From assembly GCA_002395235.1 (NCBI GenBank), contig DGWK01000021.1, positions 1-20,274 of the forward strand: DNA of 20,274 bases, written 5' to 3'. The notes below the pieces were generated by a model. It was not told the origin of the DNA, searched no databases, and saw only the letters and a program-made list of their open reading frames with translations. Position numbers and translations under genes: made by a program. This stretch comes from Lachnospiraceae bacterium UBA4260 (GTDB taxonomy: Bacteria > Bacillota > Clostridia > Lachnospirales > Lachnospiraceae). This document shows, in pieces, positions 1 through 7,219 of this stretch (positions are counted from its first letter, which is position 1; the number at the start of each line of letters is the position of its first letter).

Positions 1-103
1 TTTCATAGGTCACTTGACACTACCTGAATTTCCCCCATTCTCTGATTCACAGACTGTTTACGCAGACTATACTCCGACCGAAATCGAATCTGCATTAAGT
101 TAA

Positions 104-138
104 GGCTCGCCGTGCGAGCCGACACGCCGCATGCGTGT
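104..138 (-). terminator. Two tandem stem-loops downstream of engB, possible terminator
   Basis: Just past the engB stop there are two consecutive perfect hairpins. One has arms ACACGC/GCGTGT (122-127 and 133-138) with a 5-base loop. The other has arms GGCTCGC/GCGAGCC (104-110 and 114-120) with a 3-base loop. Read on the minus strand, the second is followed by TTAACTTAATG, which is only partly T-rich, so termination may be weak. The rest of 1-103 holds no open reading frame I would support. The same hairpins would also form the 5' end of any transcript started at the promoter-like element at 145-153. Confidence 0.4.
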
Positions 139-144
139 ATATAA

Positions 145-153
145 ATTATAGCA
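145..153 (-). promoter_or_regulatory. Extended -10 promoter element at the engB stop codon, reading leftward
   Basis: On the minus strand this reads TGCTATAAT, a perfect TATAAT preceded by the TGn extension that can replace a -35 box. It overlaps the engB stop codon. No good -35 hexamer lies 16-18 bases upstream. If active, it would drive the next gene beyond the left edge, with a transcript starting close to the hairpin at 122-138. AT-rich stop regions produce such matches by chance, so this is tentative. Confidence 0.3.
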
Positions 154-766
154 CATCTTCCTCACTCGCAAGAAAGCTATCCAGCAGATTGTACAGGTCT
201 TCTCTTCCCGCTTTGTTTAAGCCTGAGAAAGGAATCACTTCGAAACTCACATCATGGCTCACGGTGCTCTTTTCTTTGATTGTTTTCCGGATCATAGCCG
301 TCTGTTTGGCGATCTGGCTTCTCTTGATCTTGTCGGATTTGGTCGCAATGATGTACGGAGTGAACCCTGCCGCGAGAACCCAGTCGAACATCATCACATC
401 GTTGTTCGACGGCTCATGCCGGATATCGACAAGAAGGAAAACCGCCTGGAGCATCTTGCTGGTATGGAGGTAGTTCTCGATCATTTTCCCCCACTTCTGC
501 TTTACTTTGACGCCGGCTGTCGCATAGCCGTAACCGGGCAGATCTACAAGGTAGAACTCGTCATTGATATTGTAATAATTGATCGTCTGCGTTTTGCCGG
601 GGGTGGCGCTGGTCCTCGCATAGGCTTTGCGGTTCATGAGCGCGTTGATCAGAGTCGATTTTCCCACATTGCTCTTTCCCGCAAATGCGAATTCAGGCTT
701 TGTGTTTTCCGGGAGCTTACTGGTGATCCCGCACACTGTCTCCAGATTTACTGTCTTTATGACCAT
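146..766 (-). CDS. engB: Ribosome biogenesis GTPase EngB (YsxC/YihA family)
   Basis: This is a small TRAFAC-class GTPase of 206 residues, the usual family length, which in characterised bacteria is needed for late assembly of the large ribosomal subunit in the cytoplasm. The GTP-binding motifs appear in order: G1 GKSNVGKS (about 30-37), G2 TPGKTQT (55-61), G3 DLPG (75-78), and G4 TKSD (142-145). An FSGLN segment near the C-terminus fits G5. The ATG at 766 is preceded by GGAAAGGG. A longer in-frame start at 829 is possible but would run into a hairpin repeat and adds 21 residues untypical of the family. The gene sits 155 bases after clpX; in many clostridia engB closes the tig-clpP-clpX-lon cluster, and here lon is missing. 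Confidence 0.95.
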   Translation of the reverse strand: MVIKTVNLETVCGITSKLPENTKPEFAFAGKSNVGKSTLINALMNRKAYARTSATPGKTQTINYYNINDEFYLVDLPGYGYATAGVKVKQKWGKMIENYLHTSKMLQAVFLLVDIRHEPSNNDVMMFDWVLAAGFTPYIIATKSDKIKRSQIAKQTAMIRKTIKEKSTVSHDVSFEVIPFSGLNKAGREDLYNLLDSFLASEEDVL

Positions 767-816
767 ACATATCCCTTTCCGTGACTCTACAAATTCATTC
801 CTGTAACTATACAATA

Positions 817-845
817 ATCGCTTCTGCAAATATTGCAGAAGCGAT
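817..845. repeat. Perfect 13-bp inverted repeat between clpX and engB
   Basis: ATCGCTTCTGCAA (817-829) and TTGCAGAAGCGAT (833-845) are exact reverse complements separated by the 3-base loop ATA. They predict a very stable hairpin in the clpX-engB transcript. On the minus strand it is followed by TATTGTATAG, which is not a convincing T-tract, so attenuation or RNA processing is as likely as full termination. The right arm also forms the start of the 40-bp direct repeat described at 829-908. Confidence 0.85.
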
Positions 846-908
846 GTTGATGACCTGACTTATGTCAAAATATTGCAGAAGCGCTGTTCACGATCTGACC
901 TGTGTCAA
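829..908. repeat. Two tandem 40-bp repeats downstream of clpX
   Basis: Copy 1 (829-868) and copy 2 (869-908) have a period of exactly 40 bases and match at 34 of 40 positions by eye. Both contain AATATTGCAGAAGCG and end in a TGTCAA segment. A third copy begins at 909 (AATAT) and breaks off before the clpX stop at 922. No open reading frame is supported across the repeats. The origin is unknown; duplication scars, a small dispersed repeat or a remnant of a lost gene are all possible. Confidence 0.8.
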
Positions 909-921
909 AATATCACACGCT

Positions 922-2217
922 TCACTTAGCCTCCAGAAGCTCAATAGTCTTGATCTCCGGAGCCTCTCTGATCACCTTGGGCGCTTCGCCGCTGACAACC
1001 GACTCCCTGGTGATGATGCACTCCTTAATGGTCTTGTCGGAAGGAATGGTGAACATGACGTCCATCATGACCTTCTCCATAATCGAGCGAAGTCCTCTGG
1101 CACCGGTCCCGCGCTCCACCGCCAGGTCCGCGATGGCCTCGAGAGCGCCGTCCTCGAAGGAGAGCTTGACATCGTCATAGGCAAACAGCTTTTTGTACTG
1201 TTTGCTCAGGGCGTTCTTGGGCTCCTTGAGAATGCGGATCAGAGCGTCGCGATCCAGTTCATTGAGCGTAGTGACGACCGGAACACGTCCGATAAACTCG
1301 GGGATCAGGCCGAATTTTACGAGATCCTGCGGGAGCACCTGCGCGAGCGTCTCATCCAGCTTCTTGGACTCATTGCCTTCAACGTTCGCGTGGAAGCCGA
1401 TGGCTCTCTTGCCGGTTCTGGCGTTAATGATTCTGTCAAGGCCGTCAAAGGCGCCGCCCACGATAAACAGGATATTCGTCGTGTTGATCTGAATGAGTTC
1501 CTGCTGAGGGTGCTTGCGGCCGCCCTGCGGAGGAACCGATGCATTGGTTCCCTCGATGATCTTAAGCAGAGCCTGCTGTACGCCTTCGCCCGAGACGTCT
1601 CTTGTTATGGAGACGTTCTCGCCCTTTTTCGATATTTTGTCAATTTCGTCGATATAAATGATACCGATCTGAGCTCTCTCGATGTTGTAATCCGCGGCCT
1701 GGATCAGCTTCAGAAGAATGTTCTCCACGTCTTCACCGACGTAACCGGCCTCTGTGAGCGTGGTCGCGTCCGCGATCGCGAAGGGAACGTTGATGATCTT
1801 GGCCAGCGTCTGGGCGAGGTAGGTCTTACCGGATCCGGTGGGCCCCAGCATCAGAATATTGCTCTTCTGAAGTTCAACGCCGTCGTCCTCTGTCTTGCCG
1901 GGTTTAGCCTTGATGCGCTTATAGTGGTTATAAACGGCAACAGAGAGTGTCTTCTTGGCTTCATCCTGCCCGATCACATACTCGTCGAGAAATTTCTTGA
2001 TCTCCGCCGGTTTGAGAAGGTTGATGCCGTCCTCCGCATCTTCTTCCTCTGTATAGTCCTCCTCCTGGAGCGACTCGTCAATGATATCGGCGCAGATCGC
2101 AACGCATTCATCGCAGATGTAGACTCCTTCAGGTCCCGCGATCAGTTTGGATACCTGATTCTCGGTCCTGTTGCAGAAGGAGCATCTGCGCGGCTGCATT
2201 TTCGTCTTATCTGCCAT
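922..2217 (-). CDS. clpX: ATP-dependent Clp protease ATP-binding subunit ClpX
   Basis: This AAA+ unfoldase recognises tagged or damaged proteins and feeds them into the ClpP chamber. At 431 residues it has normal length. The N-terminal zinc finger uses Cys12, Cys15, Cys35 and Cys38. Walker A is GPTGSGKT (125-132), the pore loop YVG is at 159-161, Walker B IIYIDE is at 187-192, the RKH loop is at 234-236, and the IGF loop that docks on ClpP is at 273-275. Sensor 2 (GARGLR) follows near the C-terminus. The start ATG at 2217 lies inside the last codons of clpP (11-base overlap) and is preceded by AAGGAG, so translation of the two subunits is probably coupled. The transcript likely begins at the promoter before tig. 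Confidence 0.97.
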   Translation of the reverse strand: MADKTKMQPRRCSFCNRTENQVSKLIAGPEGVYICDECVAICADIIDESLQEEDYTEEEDAEDGINLLKPAEIKKFLDEYVIGQDEAKKTLSVAVYNHYKRIKAKPGKTEDDGVELQKSNILMLGPTGSGKTYLAQTLAKIINVPFAIADATTLTEAGYVGEDVENILLKLIQAADYNIERAQIGIIYIDEIDKISKKGENVSITRDVSGEGVQQALLKIIEGTNASVPPQGGRKHPQQELIQINTTNILFIVGGAFDGLDRIINARTGKRAIGFHANVEGNESKKLDETLAQVLPQDLVKFGLIPEFIGRVPVVTTLNELDRDALIRILKEPKNALSKQYKKLFAYDDVKLSFEDGALEAIADLAVERGTGARGLRSIMEKVMMDVMFTIPSDKTIKECIITRESVVSGEAPKVIREAPEIKTIELLEAK

Positions 2218-2812
2218 CAGTAATCTCCTTGCGGGTTGTATAGATCCTGTCGATCAGGCCGTATTCAAGGGCCTGCTCAGGCGTCATCCAATTATCCCTG
2301 TCAGTGTCCATGACAACCTTCTCATAAGGCTGTCCCGTATTCTGAGCGAGGATCCTGTTCATTCTTTCTTTAGTAGCTGCCATGTGCGCCGCCTGGATCG
2401 CGATATCAGAGGCCTGTCCCTGCGCTCCGCCCAGAGGCTGGTGGATCAGGATCTCCGAGTGCGGAAGGGAATATCTCTTTCCCTTTGTGCCGCCCGCCAG
2501 AAGGAACGCTCCCATGCTGGCTGCCATACCGACGCAGATGGTCGAGACGTCACACTTTACGAACTGCATTGTGTCGTAGATCGCCATACCTGCGGAGATG
2601 GAACCGCCGGGACTGTTGATGTAAAACTGAATATCCTTATCCGGGTCCTCTCCCTCGAGGAAAAGCATCTGCGCGACGATGAGCTGTGCAGACGTATCGT
2701 TCACTTCATCGCCGAGGAAGATGATCCTCTCCTTGAGAAGTCTGGAGAAAATATCGTAAGACCTCTCTCCGGTGCCCGTCTGCTCAATTACATAAGGAAC
2801 TAAATTTGCCAT
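2207..2812 (-). CDS. clpP: ATP-dependent Clp protease proteolytic subunit ClpP
   Basis: This is the serine protease subunit that forms the double-heptamer chamber of ClpXP. It has 201 residues. The catalytic triad is visible as Ser99 (in GMAASMG), His124 (in LIHQP) and Asp173 (in TDRDNW). The ATG at 2812 is chosen because GGAGG lies at the right distance before it; the in-frame GTG 12 bases upstream overlaps that ribosome binding site. It follows tig by 66 bases that hold a strong hairpin, and overlaps clpX by 11 bases, giving the classical tig-clpP-clpX order. No CIRCE or tandem GGTCAAA (CtsR) operator is visible in front of the block. Confidence 0.97.
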   Translation of the reverse strand: MANLVPYVIEQTGTGERSYDIFSRLLKERIIFLGDEVNDTSAQLIVAQMLFLEGEDPDKDIQFYINSPGGSISAGMAIYDTMQFVKCDVSTICVGMAASMGAFLLAGGTKGKRYSLPHSEILIHQPLGGAQGQASDIAIQAAHMAATKERMNRILAQNTGQPYEKVVMDTDRDNWMTPEQALEYGLIDRIYTTRKEITDGR

Positions 2813-2840
2813 AATAACCTCCACGAAGTAAAAGTGTAAG

Positions 2841-2873
2841 TGGCGGAGCGCAGGTCATTTCCGCGCTCCGCCA
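2841..2873 (-). other. Perfect 11-bp stem-loop between tig and clpP
   Basis: TGGCGGAGCGC (2841-2851) and GCGCTCCGCCA (2863-2873) are exact reverse complements around an 11-base loop. The stem starts about five bases after the tig stop and ends about 30 bases before the clpP ribosome binding site. On the minus strand it is followed by CTTACACTTTTAC rather than a clean T-run. It fits a partial terminator or an RNA-stability or processing element that sets the ratio of trigger factor to ClpP, rather than a full operon end. Confidence 0.7.
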
Positions 2874-2878
2874 GCCGA

Positions 2879-4171
2879 TCACTTCTCTACAGCATTATCA
2901 GCGACAAAGGATAAAGCCTTCTGTACGGCGATGTCCTCCATCATTCTGTCTTTCTCTCTTCCCTCAAAGATTTTCTTCACGGTCTCAAGGTCTGCACCAT
3001 AAGCCTCTGCGAGCTTTGTGAGCTCTGTCTCGAAGTCCTCTTCGGTGGCGACGATATTCTCAACCTTTACAATCTCTTCAAGCACAAGGCGAGTGCGGAT
3101 GCGCTTCTCAGCCTGCTCCTTGGAGTCCTCGACCATCTTCTCTCTGGTCATTCCCATGTAAGCGAAATACTGGTCGATGCTAAGGCCCTGGGACTGAAGT
3201 CTCTGTGCGAACTCGTCGACGATCTGCTCCTGCTGTGCTTTGAGCATGGGCTCGGGAATCTCGATCTCGGAATCAGCGATGATGGCGTCGATGACTTTGT
3301 TCTCTTTCTCGGTTCTTGCTCTCTCCTCTTTTCTGGTCTCCAGGTTCTTGCGGATGTCAGCCTTGAACTCCTCGAGTGTGTCGAACTCGGAAACATCGTC
3401 CGCGAACTCATCATTGAGCTCGGGAAGGATCTTCTCGGTGATCTTAAGAACAGTGCACTTAAACACTGCAGCCTTGCCTGCCAGATCCTTGGACTGATAG
3501 TTCTCGGGGAATGTGACGTTTACTTCGATCTCTTTGCCGATCTCAGCGCCGATGAGCTGCTCTTCAAAGCCGGGAATGAAAGATCCGGAACCGATGGTCA
3601 GAGGATAGTCCTCGCCCTTGCCGCCTTCGAATGCGACGCCGTCAATAAATCCCTCGAAGTTGAGGTTGATCTGGTCGCCGTCCTTGACTGCTCTGTCGGT
3701 CACTTCTTTCATGGAAGCGTTCTTTTCCTGCTCTCTCTTAAGCTCTTCCTCGACTTCCTCATCAGTGACAGCCGTGTCGATCTTCTCGATCTCTACGCCC
3801 TTGTACTTGCCGAGTCCTACCGGAGGCTTCACTGCAACAGTTGCTGTATAGATCAAAGGCATACCTGCCTGGGCCTGCTCGAGGCCGATTTCGGGATTGG
3901 AAGAGATCTCGGAGCTGATCTCGCAGTTCTGCGCAGCCTCGGGATAGGTGCTGTTGATCGTATCGTTGATGGCTTCTTCAAGGAAAATGCCTTCACCGTA
4001 CATCTTCTCGATCAGCTTCCTGGGAGCCTTTCCTCTGCGGAATCCGGGAATGCTCATTCTCTTTCTCTCTTTGAGATATACCTTATTGATTGCTTTATCA
4101 AAATCTTCGGCGCTCACTTCGATTGTGAGTTTTGCCATACTCTTTTCCAGTTTTTCAACCGTAACCTTCAT
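2879..4171 (-). CDS. tig: Trigger factor, ribosome-associated chaperone and prolyl isomerase
   Basis: Trigger factor binds the ribosomal exit tunnel (protein L23) and shields nascent chains. At 430 residues it matches the family. The ribosome-binding signature is present as GFRRGKAPRKLIEKMYG (43-59). The FKBP-type PPIase domain spans about 160-245 (DGDQINLNFEGF through KCTVLKI), and a helical C-terminal chaperone domain follows to the end. AGGAGG precedes the ATG at 4171. It is the first gene of the tig-clpP-clpX block, with a strong promoter immediately upstream (4212-4241). The order links folding and degradation, as in Bacillus and Clostridium. Confidence 0.97.
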   Translation of the reverse strand: MKVTVEKLEKSMAKLTIEVSAEDFDKAINKVYLKERKRMSIPGFRRGKAPRKLIEKMYGEGIFLEEAINDTINSTYPEAAQNCEISSEISSNPEIGLEQAQAGMPLIYTATVAVKPPVGLGKYKGVEIEKIDTAVTDEEVEEELKREQEKNASMKEVTDRAVKDGDQINLNFEGFIDGVAFEGGKGEDYPLTIGSGSFIPGFEEQLIGAEIGKEIEVNVTFPENYQSKDLAGKAAVFKCTVLKITEKILPELNDEFADDVSEFDTLEEFKADIRKNLETRKEERARTEKENKVIDAIIADSEIEIPEPMLKAQQEQIVDEFAQRLQSQGLSIDQYFAYMGMTREKMVEDSKEQAEKRIRTRLVLEEIVKVENIVATEEDFETELTKLAEAYGADLETVKKIFEGREKDRMMEDIAVQKALSFVADNAVEK

Positions 4172-4211
4172 TGACTACTATCCTCCTGTCTGGTTTACAC
4201 AATTACAGTGC

Positions 4212-4241
4212 ATTATAACACAACAGTTTCCAAAATTCCAA
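4212..4241 (-). promoter_or_regulatory. Sigma-A-type promoter for tig-clpP-clpX
   Basis: On the minus strand TTGGAA (-35, 4236-4241) and a perfect TATAAT (-10, 4212-4217) are separated by 18 bases. The -35 matches TTGACA at four of six positions. The predicted start lies about 35 bases before the tig ATG, giving a short leader with the AGGAGG site. The -35 and spacer fall within an inverted repeat (4222-4254). No CIRCE or CtsR box is seen. Confidence 0.65.
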
Positions 4242-4254
4242 CATGAAAACTGTT
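4222..4254. repeat. 8-bp inverted repeat overlapping malQ stop and tig promoter
   Basis: AACAGTTT (4222-4229) and AAACTGTT (4247-4254) are exact reverse complements 17 bases apart. The distal arm touches the malQ stop codon and the proximal arm lies between the -35 and -10 elements of the tig promoter. It could be a weak malQ terminator or a regulator-binding dyad over the promoter. The stem is AT-rich, so the operator reading is at least as plausible as the hairpin. Confidence 0.45.
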
Positions 4255-5780
4255 TATTTGCGGATTCTCCCGTAAATGGACGCGAATTCTTTCATCTTGT
4301 CCGCAAGTTCCTGCGTGAGTTCTCCGGGAACAAGCCTCCAGCACCAGTTTCCGCCCAGTGTCGAGGGAGTGTTGATCCTGGCCGCGGAGCCATAATCGAG
4401 ATAATCCTGAATCGGAATGATCGCCGTATCCGCGACGCTCTGCATTGCCAGGCGGATCAATTCCCGTGTGGCCTCCTGGCTGCAGCTTATTCCCGCGTAT
4501 TTATTGATGCGCTCGAGCTGCTCCGAATCGGAGGACATATACCATCCTCTCGTCGTATCGTTGTCGTGGGTTCCCGTATAGACCACGGCGTTATTGCTGT
4601 AATTGTGGGGCAGATAAGCGTTTTCAATATTTCCGTCAAAAGCGAACTGCAGGACCTTCATACCGGGATAGCCCGTGCGTTTCACCAGTTTCAGGACGGA
4701 GCTTGTGAGATACCCCAGATCCTCTGCGATGATCTCCTTGTCTCCGAGCCTTTCCTTCATCGCTTTAAAGAGCGCGTATCCGGGGCCTTTGCACCACTTG
4801 CCGCCCATCGCGTCCTCGTCGCCGTAAGGGACGGCCCAGTACTCGTCAAATCCTCTGAAATGATCGATCCTGACAACGTCATAGAGCCGGAACATCTGCT
4901 CCAGTCTCTGCATCCACCAGTCAAATCCCGTCGCTTTGTGGAACTTCCAGCGGTAGATGGGGTTGCCCCAGAGCTGTCCTGTCTCAGAGAAAGCATCCGG
5001 CGGCACGCCGGCGACCACTGTCGGGAATCCCTTCTCATCGAGCTCGAAGAGTTCCGGATGGCTCCAGGTGTCCGCGCTGTCGAAAGCGACGTAGATCGGA
5101 ATATCTCCGATGATCTTTATGCCTTTATCATTAGCGTAGGACTTAAGTTCCTTCCACTGTTTCGCAAAGAGGAACTGCAGGAACTCATAGAATCGGATCT
5201 CCTCGTCCAGTTTGATCCTGTAGCTGTCCATGGCTGCCGTATTTCTCATGCGGATCTCTTCGGGCCACTTTGTGAACATGTCCCCGTCAAAATATTCCTT
5301 CACAGCACTGAAGAGCGCGTAATCGGGAAGCCATTCCAGGTTGTCCCCTATGAAGTGGTTCAGCTGCATCCTGTCGTTATCATAAGCGTCGTCCGCCCAT
5401 TTTTCCGAAGGGTTAATGCAGAAAGGGCTGTTCGCGTAGGCTTTGCGCAGCAGTGTATATCGGTTTCTGTAAATCTTCTCGTAGTCAACGGTGCGCGGCT
5501 CTCTTCCGAAATCAAACTGGCCCGCCGCCTCCTCGCTGATGTAGCCGGCGTCGATCAGCTCCTGCGGATCGATGAAATACGGATTTCCCGCAAACGTCGA
5601 AAAAGACTGATAGGGAGAGTCCCCGTAGCCGGTCTGTCCCAGCGGCAGGATCTGCCAGTATGTCTGTCCTGCCTCTGCCAGAAAATCGACAAATTCATAG
5701 GCTTCTTTGGAAAAGCACCCGATCCCGTACCGGGAGGGAAGACTTGTGACCGGAAGAAGTACGCCACATCTTCTGTCCAT
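4254..5780 (-). CDS. malQ: 4-alpha-glucanotransferase (amylomaltase, GH77)
   Basis: This enzyme transfers alpha-1,4-glucan segments between maltodextrins, making longer chains and glucose, and works in the cytoplasm with glycogen phosphorylase. At 508 residues it is a normal bacterial MalQ. The fold starts with the GVLLPVTSLPSRYGIG segment (6-21). The catalytic trio is visible: nucleophile Asp306 (RIDHFRG), acid/base Glu353 (IIAEDLG) and Asp406 (GTHDNDT). The ATG at 5780 is preceded by GAGGATATGAACA. The gene lies 71 bases after rho and before tig, away from glgP, which is about 3.5 kb upstream. It may be read through from rho or from a promoter I could not identify. Confidence 0.95.
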   Translation of the reverse strand: MDRRCGVLLPVTSLPSRYGIGCFSKEAYEFVDFLAEAGQTYWQILPLGQTGYGDSPYQSFSTFAGNPYFIDPQELIDAGYISEEAAGQFDFGREPRTVDYEKIYRNRYTLLRKAYANSPFCINPSEKWADDAYDNDRMQLNHFIGDNLEWLPDYALFSAVKEYFDGDMFTKWPEEIRMRNTAAMDSYRIKLDEEIRFYEFLQFLFAKQWKELKSYANDKGIKIIGDIPIYVAFDSADTWSHPELFELDEKGFPTVVAGVPPDAFSETGQLWGNPIYRWKFHKATGFDWWMQRLEQMFRLYDVVRIDHFRGFDEYWAVPYGDEDAMGGKWCKGPGYALFKAMKERLGDKEIIAEDLGYLTSSVLKLVKRTGYPGMKVLQFAFDGNIENAYLPHNYSNNAVVYTGTHDNDTTRGWYMSSDSEQLERINKYAGISCSQEATRELIRLAMQSVADTAIIPIQDYLDYGSAARINTPSTLGGNWCWRLVPGELTQELADKMKEFASIYGRIRK

Positions 5781-5828
5781 TGTTCATATCCTCATAGTTG
5801 AAAAGCAGTAATTTGTGATAAGTACAGA

Positions 5829-5845
5829 AGATCCCGCGGGGATCT
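5829..5845 (-). terminator. Short stem-loop after rho, weak terminator candidate
   Basis: AGATCCC (5829-5835) and GGGATCT (5839-5845) pair perfectly around a 3-base loop, seven bases after the rho stop codon. The minus-strand sequence that follows is TCTGTACTTATC, with no T-run. It may slow polymerase or stabilise the rho mRNA 3' end; the evidence for termination is thin. Confidence 0.35.
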
Positions 5846-5851
5846 GCGCGA

Positions 5852-7219
5852 TCAGTAAAACCACTTCTGTTTTTTGACAATGCTCACAAATTCGCCGTTA
5901 TTGCGCGTCTTGGAGAAGAGATCCAGTACCTGGTTGACAGCCTCCTCCGATTTGACGCCGTTGAAAGCGCGCCGGATCATGTTGATGGCGTCAAGTTCAT
6001 CGGGCGTCAGCAGCAGATCGTCTCTTCTTGTGCTGGAGCGCTGCATATCGATCGCGGGGAAGATCCTGCGCTCGGAGAGCTTTCTGTCAAGGACCATTTC
6101 CATGTTGCCGGTTCCCTTGAATTCCTCGTAGACGACCTCGTCCATCTTGCTCCCGGTCTCTATAAGGGCCGTGGCAAGGATCGTGAGGCTGCCGCCCTCT
6201 CTCATATTGCGGGCCGCGCCGAAAAATCTCTTGGGCATATGGAGCGCCGCCGGATCGAGACCGCCGGACAGCGTTCTGCCGCTGGAAGGCTCTGTCAGGT
6301 TGTAAGCACGTGTCAGCCTCGTGATGCTGTCGAGAAGGATCATGACGTCCTTCTTGTGCTCCACCAGCCTCTTCGCTCTCTCAATGACCATCTCCGACAC
6401 CCTCTTGTGGTGCTCTGGAAGCTCGTCGAAAGTCGAGTAGATCACTTCCACGTTGGGGCCTTCTATGGCTTCTTTGATGTCGGTTACTTCCTCCGGGCGC
6501 TCATCGATGAGCAGGATGATCAGGTGGATCTCCGGGTTGTTGGCTTTTACGGATTTGGCGACTTCTTTCATGAGGGTCGTCTTTCCTGCCTTGGGCGGAG
6601 ACACGATCATTCCTCTCTGTCCTTTGCCTACAGGGCTCAGAAGGTCCATAACTCTCATGGATATGCTTGCCCCGGGCTTCTCCAGGCGGATCCTGTCGTC
6701 AGGGAAGATCGGCGTCATATCCTCGAAATTATAGCGCTTTGTGGCCTCCTCGGGCTTCATGTTATTGACGGACTTTACGAAAAGGAGCGCTCCGAATTTC
6801 TCTCCCTGCGTCCTGACCCTGATATTTCCTCTGACGATATCTCCCGTCTTGAGGTTAAATCTTCGGATCTGGCTGGGAGCCACATATATATCATTGTCAC
6901 CCGGAAGATAATTGGCGCACCTGATAAATCCGTATCCGTCAGGCATTACTTCCAGTATGCCGTTGGCGATCTGGCCGCTGTCGAGTTCGCTCGCGAATTC
7001 ATTCTTGTGGACGATCGGCGTGTCGGGCTTCTTCTGGTCGGCCTTGGGCATACGGCCGCCGTTCTGGGCGGCGAGCTGAGCCGCGTCTTCTTCGTCTTTC
7101 TTCAGAAGCGCTTCGATCAGTTCTGCCTTCTTGAGAGTGGAGATTCTCTTCATCCCTCTCTTTTTTGCTATTTCTCTGAGGTTTTGCAACGCCAGGGATT
7201 CATATCTTTCTTTTGTCAT
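5852..7219 (-). CDS. rho: Transcription termination factor Rho
   Basis: Rho is the hexameric RNA-dependent ATPase that ends transcription of untranslated RNA. At 455 residues this is a full protein. A Rho-N helical domain covers about 10-40 (LREIAKKRGMKRISTLKKAE). A short acidic and polar linker follows, then the cold-shock-like primary RNA-binding domain (about 86-150, with DGYGFIR), and the RecA-like motor with Walker A SPPKAGKTT (207-215) and Walker B ending at Asp297 (VMILLDS). The ATG at 7219 has AAAGGAGG just upstream. An upstream in-frame start at 7288 lacks such a site and would add residues unlike any Rho. The gene has its own promoter (7403-7431) and a long leader, consistent with the autoregulation known for rho elsewhere. 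Confidence 0.97.
   Translation of the reverse strand: MTKERYESLALQNLREIAKKRGMKRISTLKKAELIEALLKKDEEDAAQLAAQNGGRMPKADQKKPDTPIVHKNEFASELDSGQIANGILEVMPDGYGFIRCANYLPGDNDIYVAPSQIRRFNLKTGDIVRGNIRVRTQGEKFGALLFVKSVNNMKPEEATKRYNFEDMTPIFPDDRIRLEKPGASISMRVMDLLSPVGKGQRGMIVSPPKAGKTTLMKEVAKSVKANNPEIHLIILLIDERPEEVTDIKEAIEGPNVEVIYSTFDELPEHHKRVSEMVIERAKRLVEHKKDVMILLDSITRLTRAYNLTEPSSGRTLSGGLDPAALHMPKRFFGAARNMREGGSLTILATALIETGSKMDEVVYEEFKGTGNMEMVLDRKLSERRIFPAIDMQRSSTRRDDLLLTPDELDAINMIRRAFNGVKSEEAVNQVLDLFSKTRNNGEFVSIVKKQKWFY

Noticed and set aside
767..829. N-terminal extension of EngB to 829
   Set aside because: The extension is encoded by the hairpin repeat, is not typical of the family, and the ATG at 766 has GGAAAGGG before it.
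862..907. Two TTGACA hexamers within the tandem repeats as -35 boxes
   Set aside because: No -10-like sequence lies 16-18 bases downstream of either copy on the minus strand.
829..908. CRISPR-like array
   Set aside because: There are only two adjacent 40-bp copies with no spacers between them and no cas genes nearby.
862..2223. Long plus-strand frame of 453 codons opposite clpX
   Set aside because: It is a shadow of the clpX coding frame; the protein resembles no family and clpX on the other strand has all its motifs.
4172..4253. CIRCE or CtsR heat-shock operator in front of tig-clpP-clpX
   Set aside because: Neither the TTAGCACTC/GAGTGCTAA dyad nor tandem GGTCAAA boxes can be read in this gap.
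3948..5801. Plus-strand frame of 617 codons opposite malQ and the start of tig
   Set aside because: It runs antisense through two well-supported genes and their intergenic promoter, with no recognisable domain.
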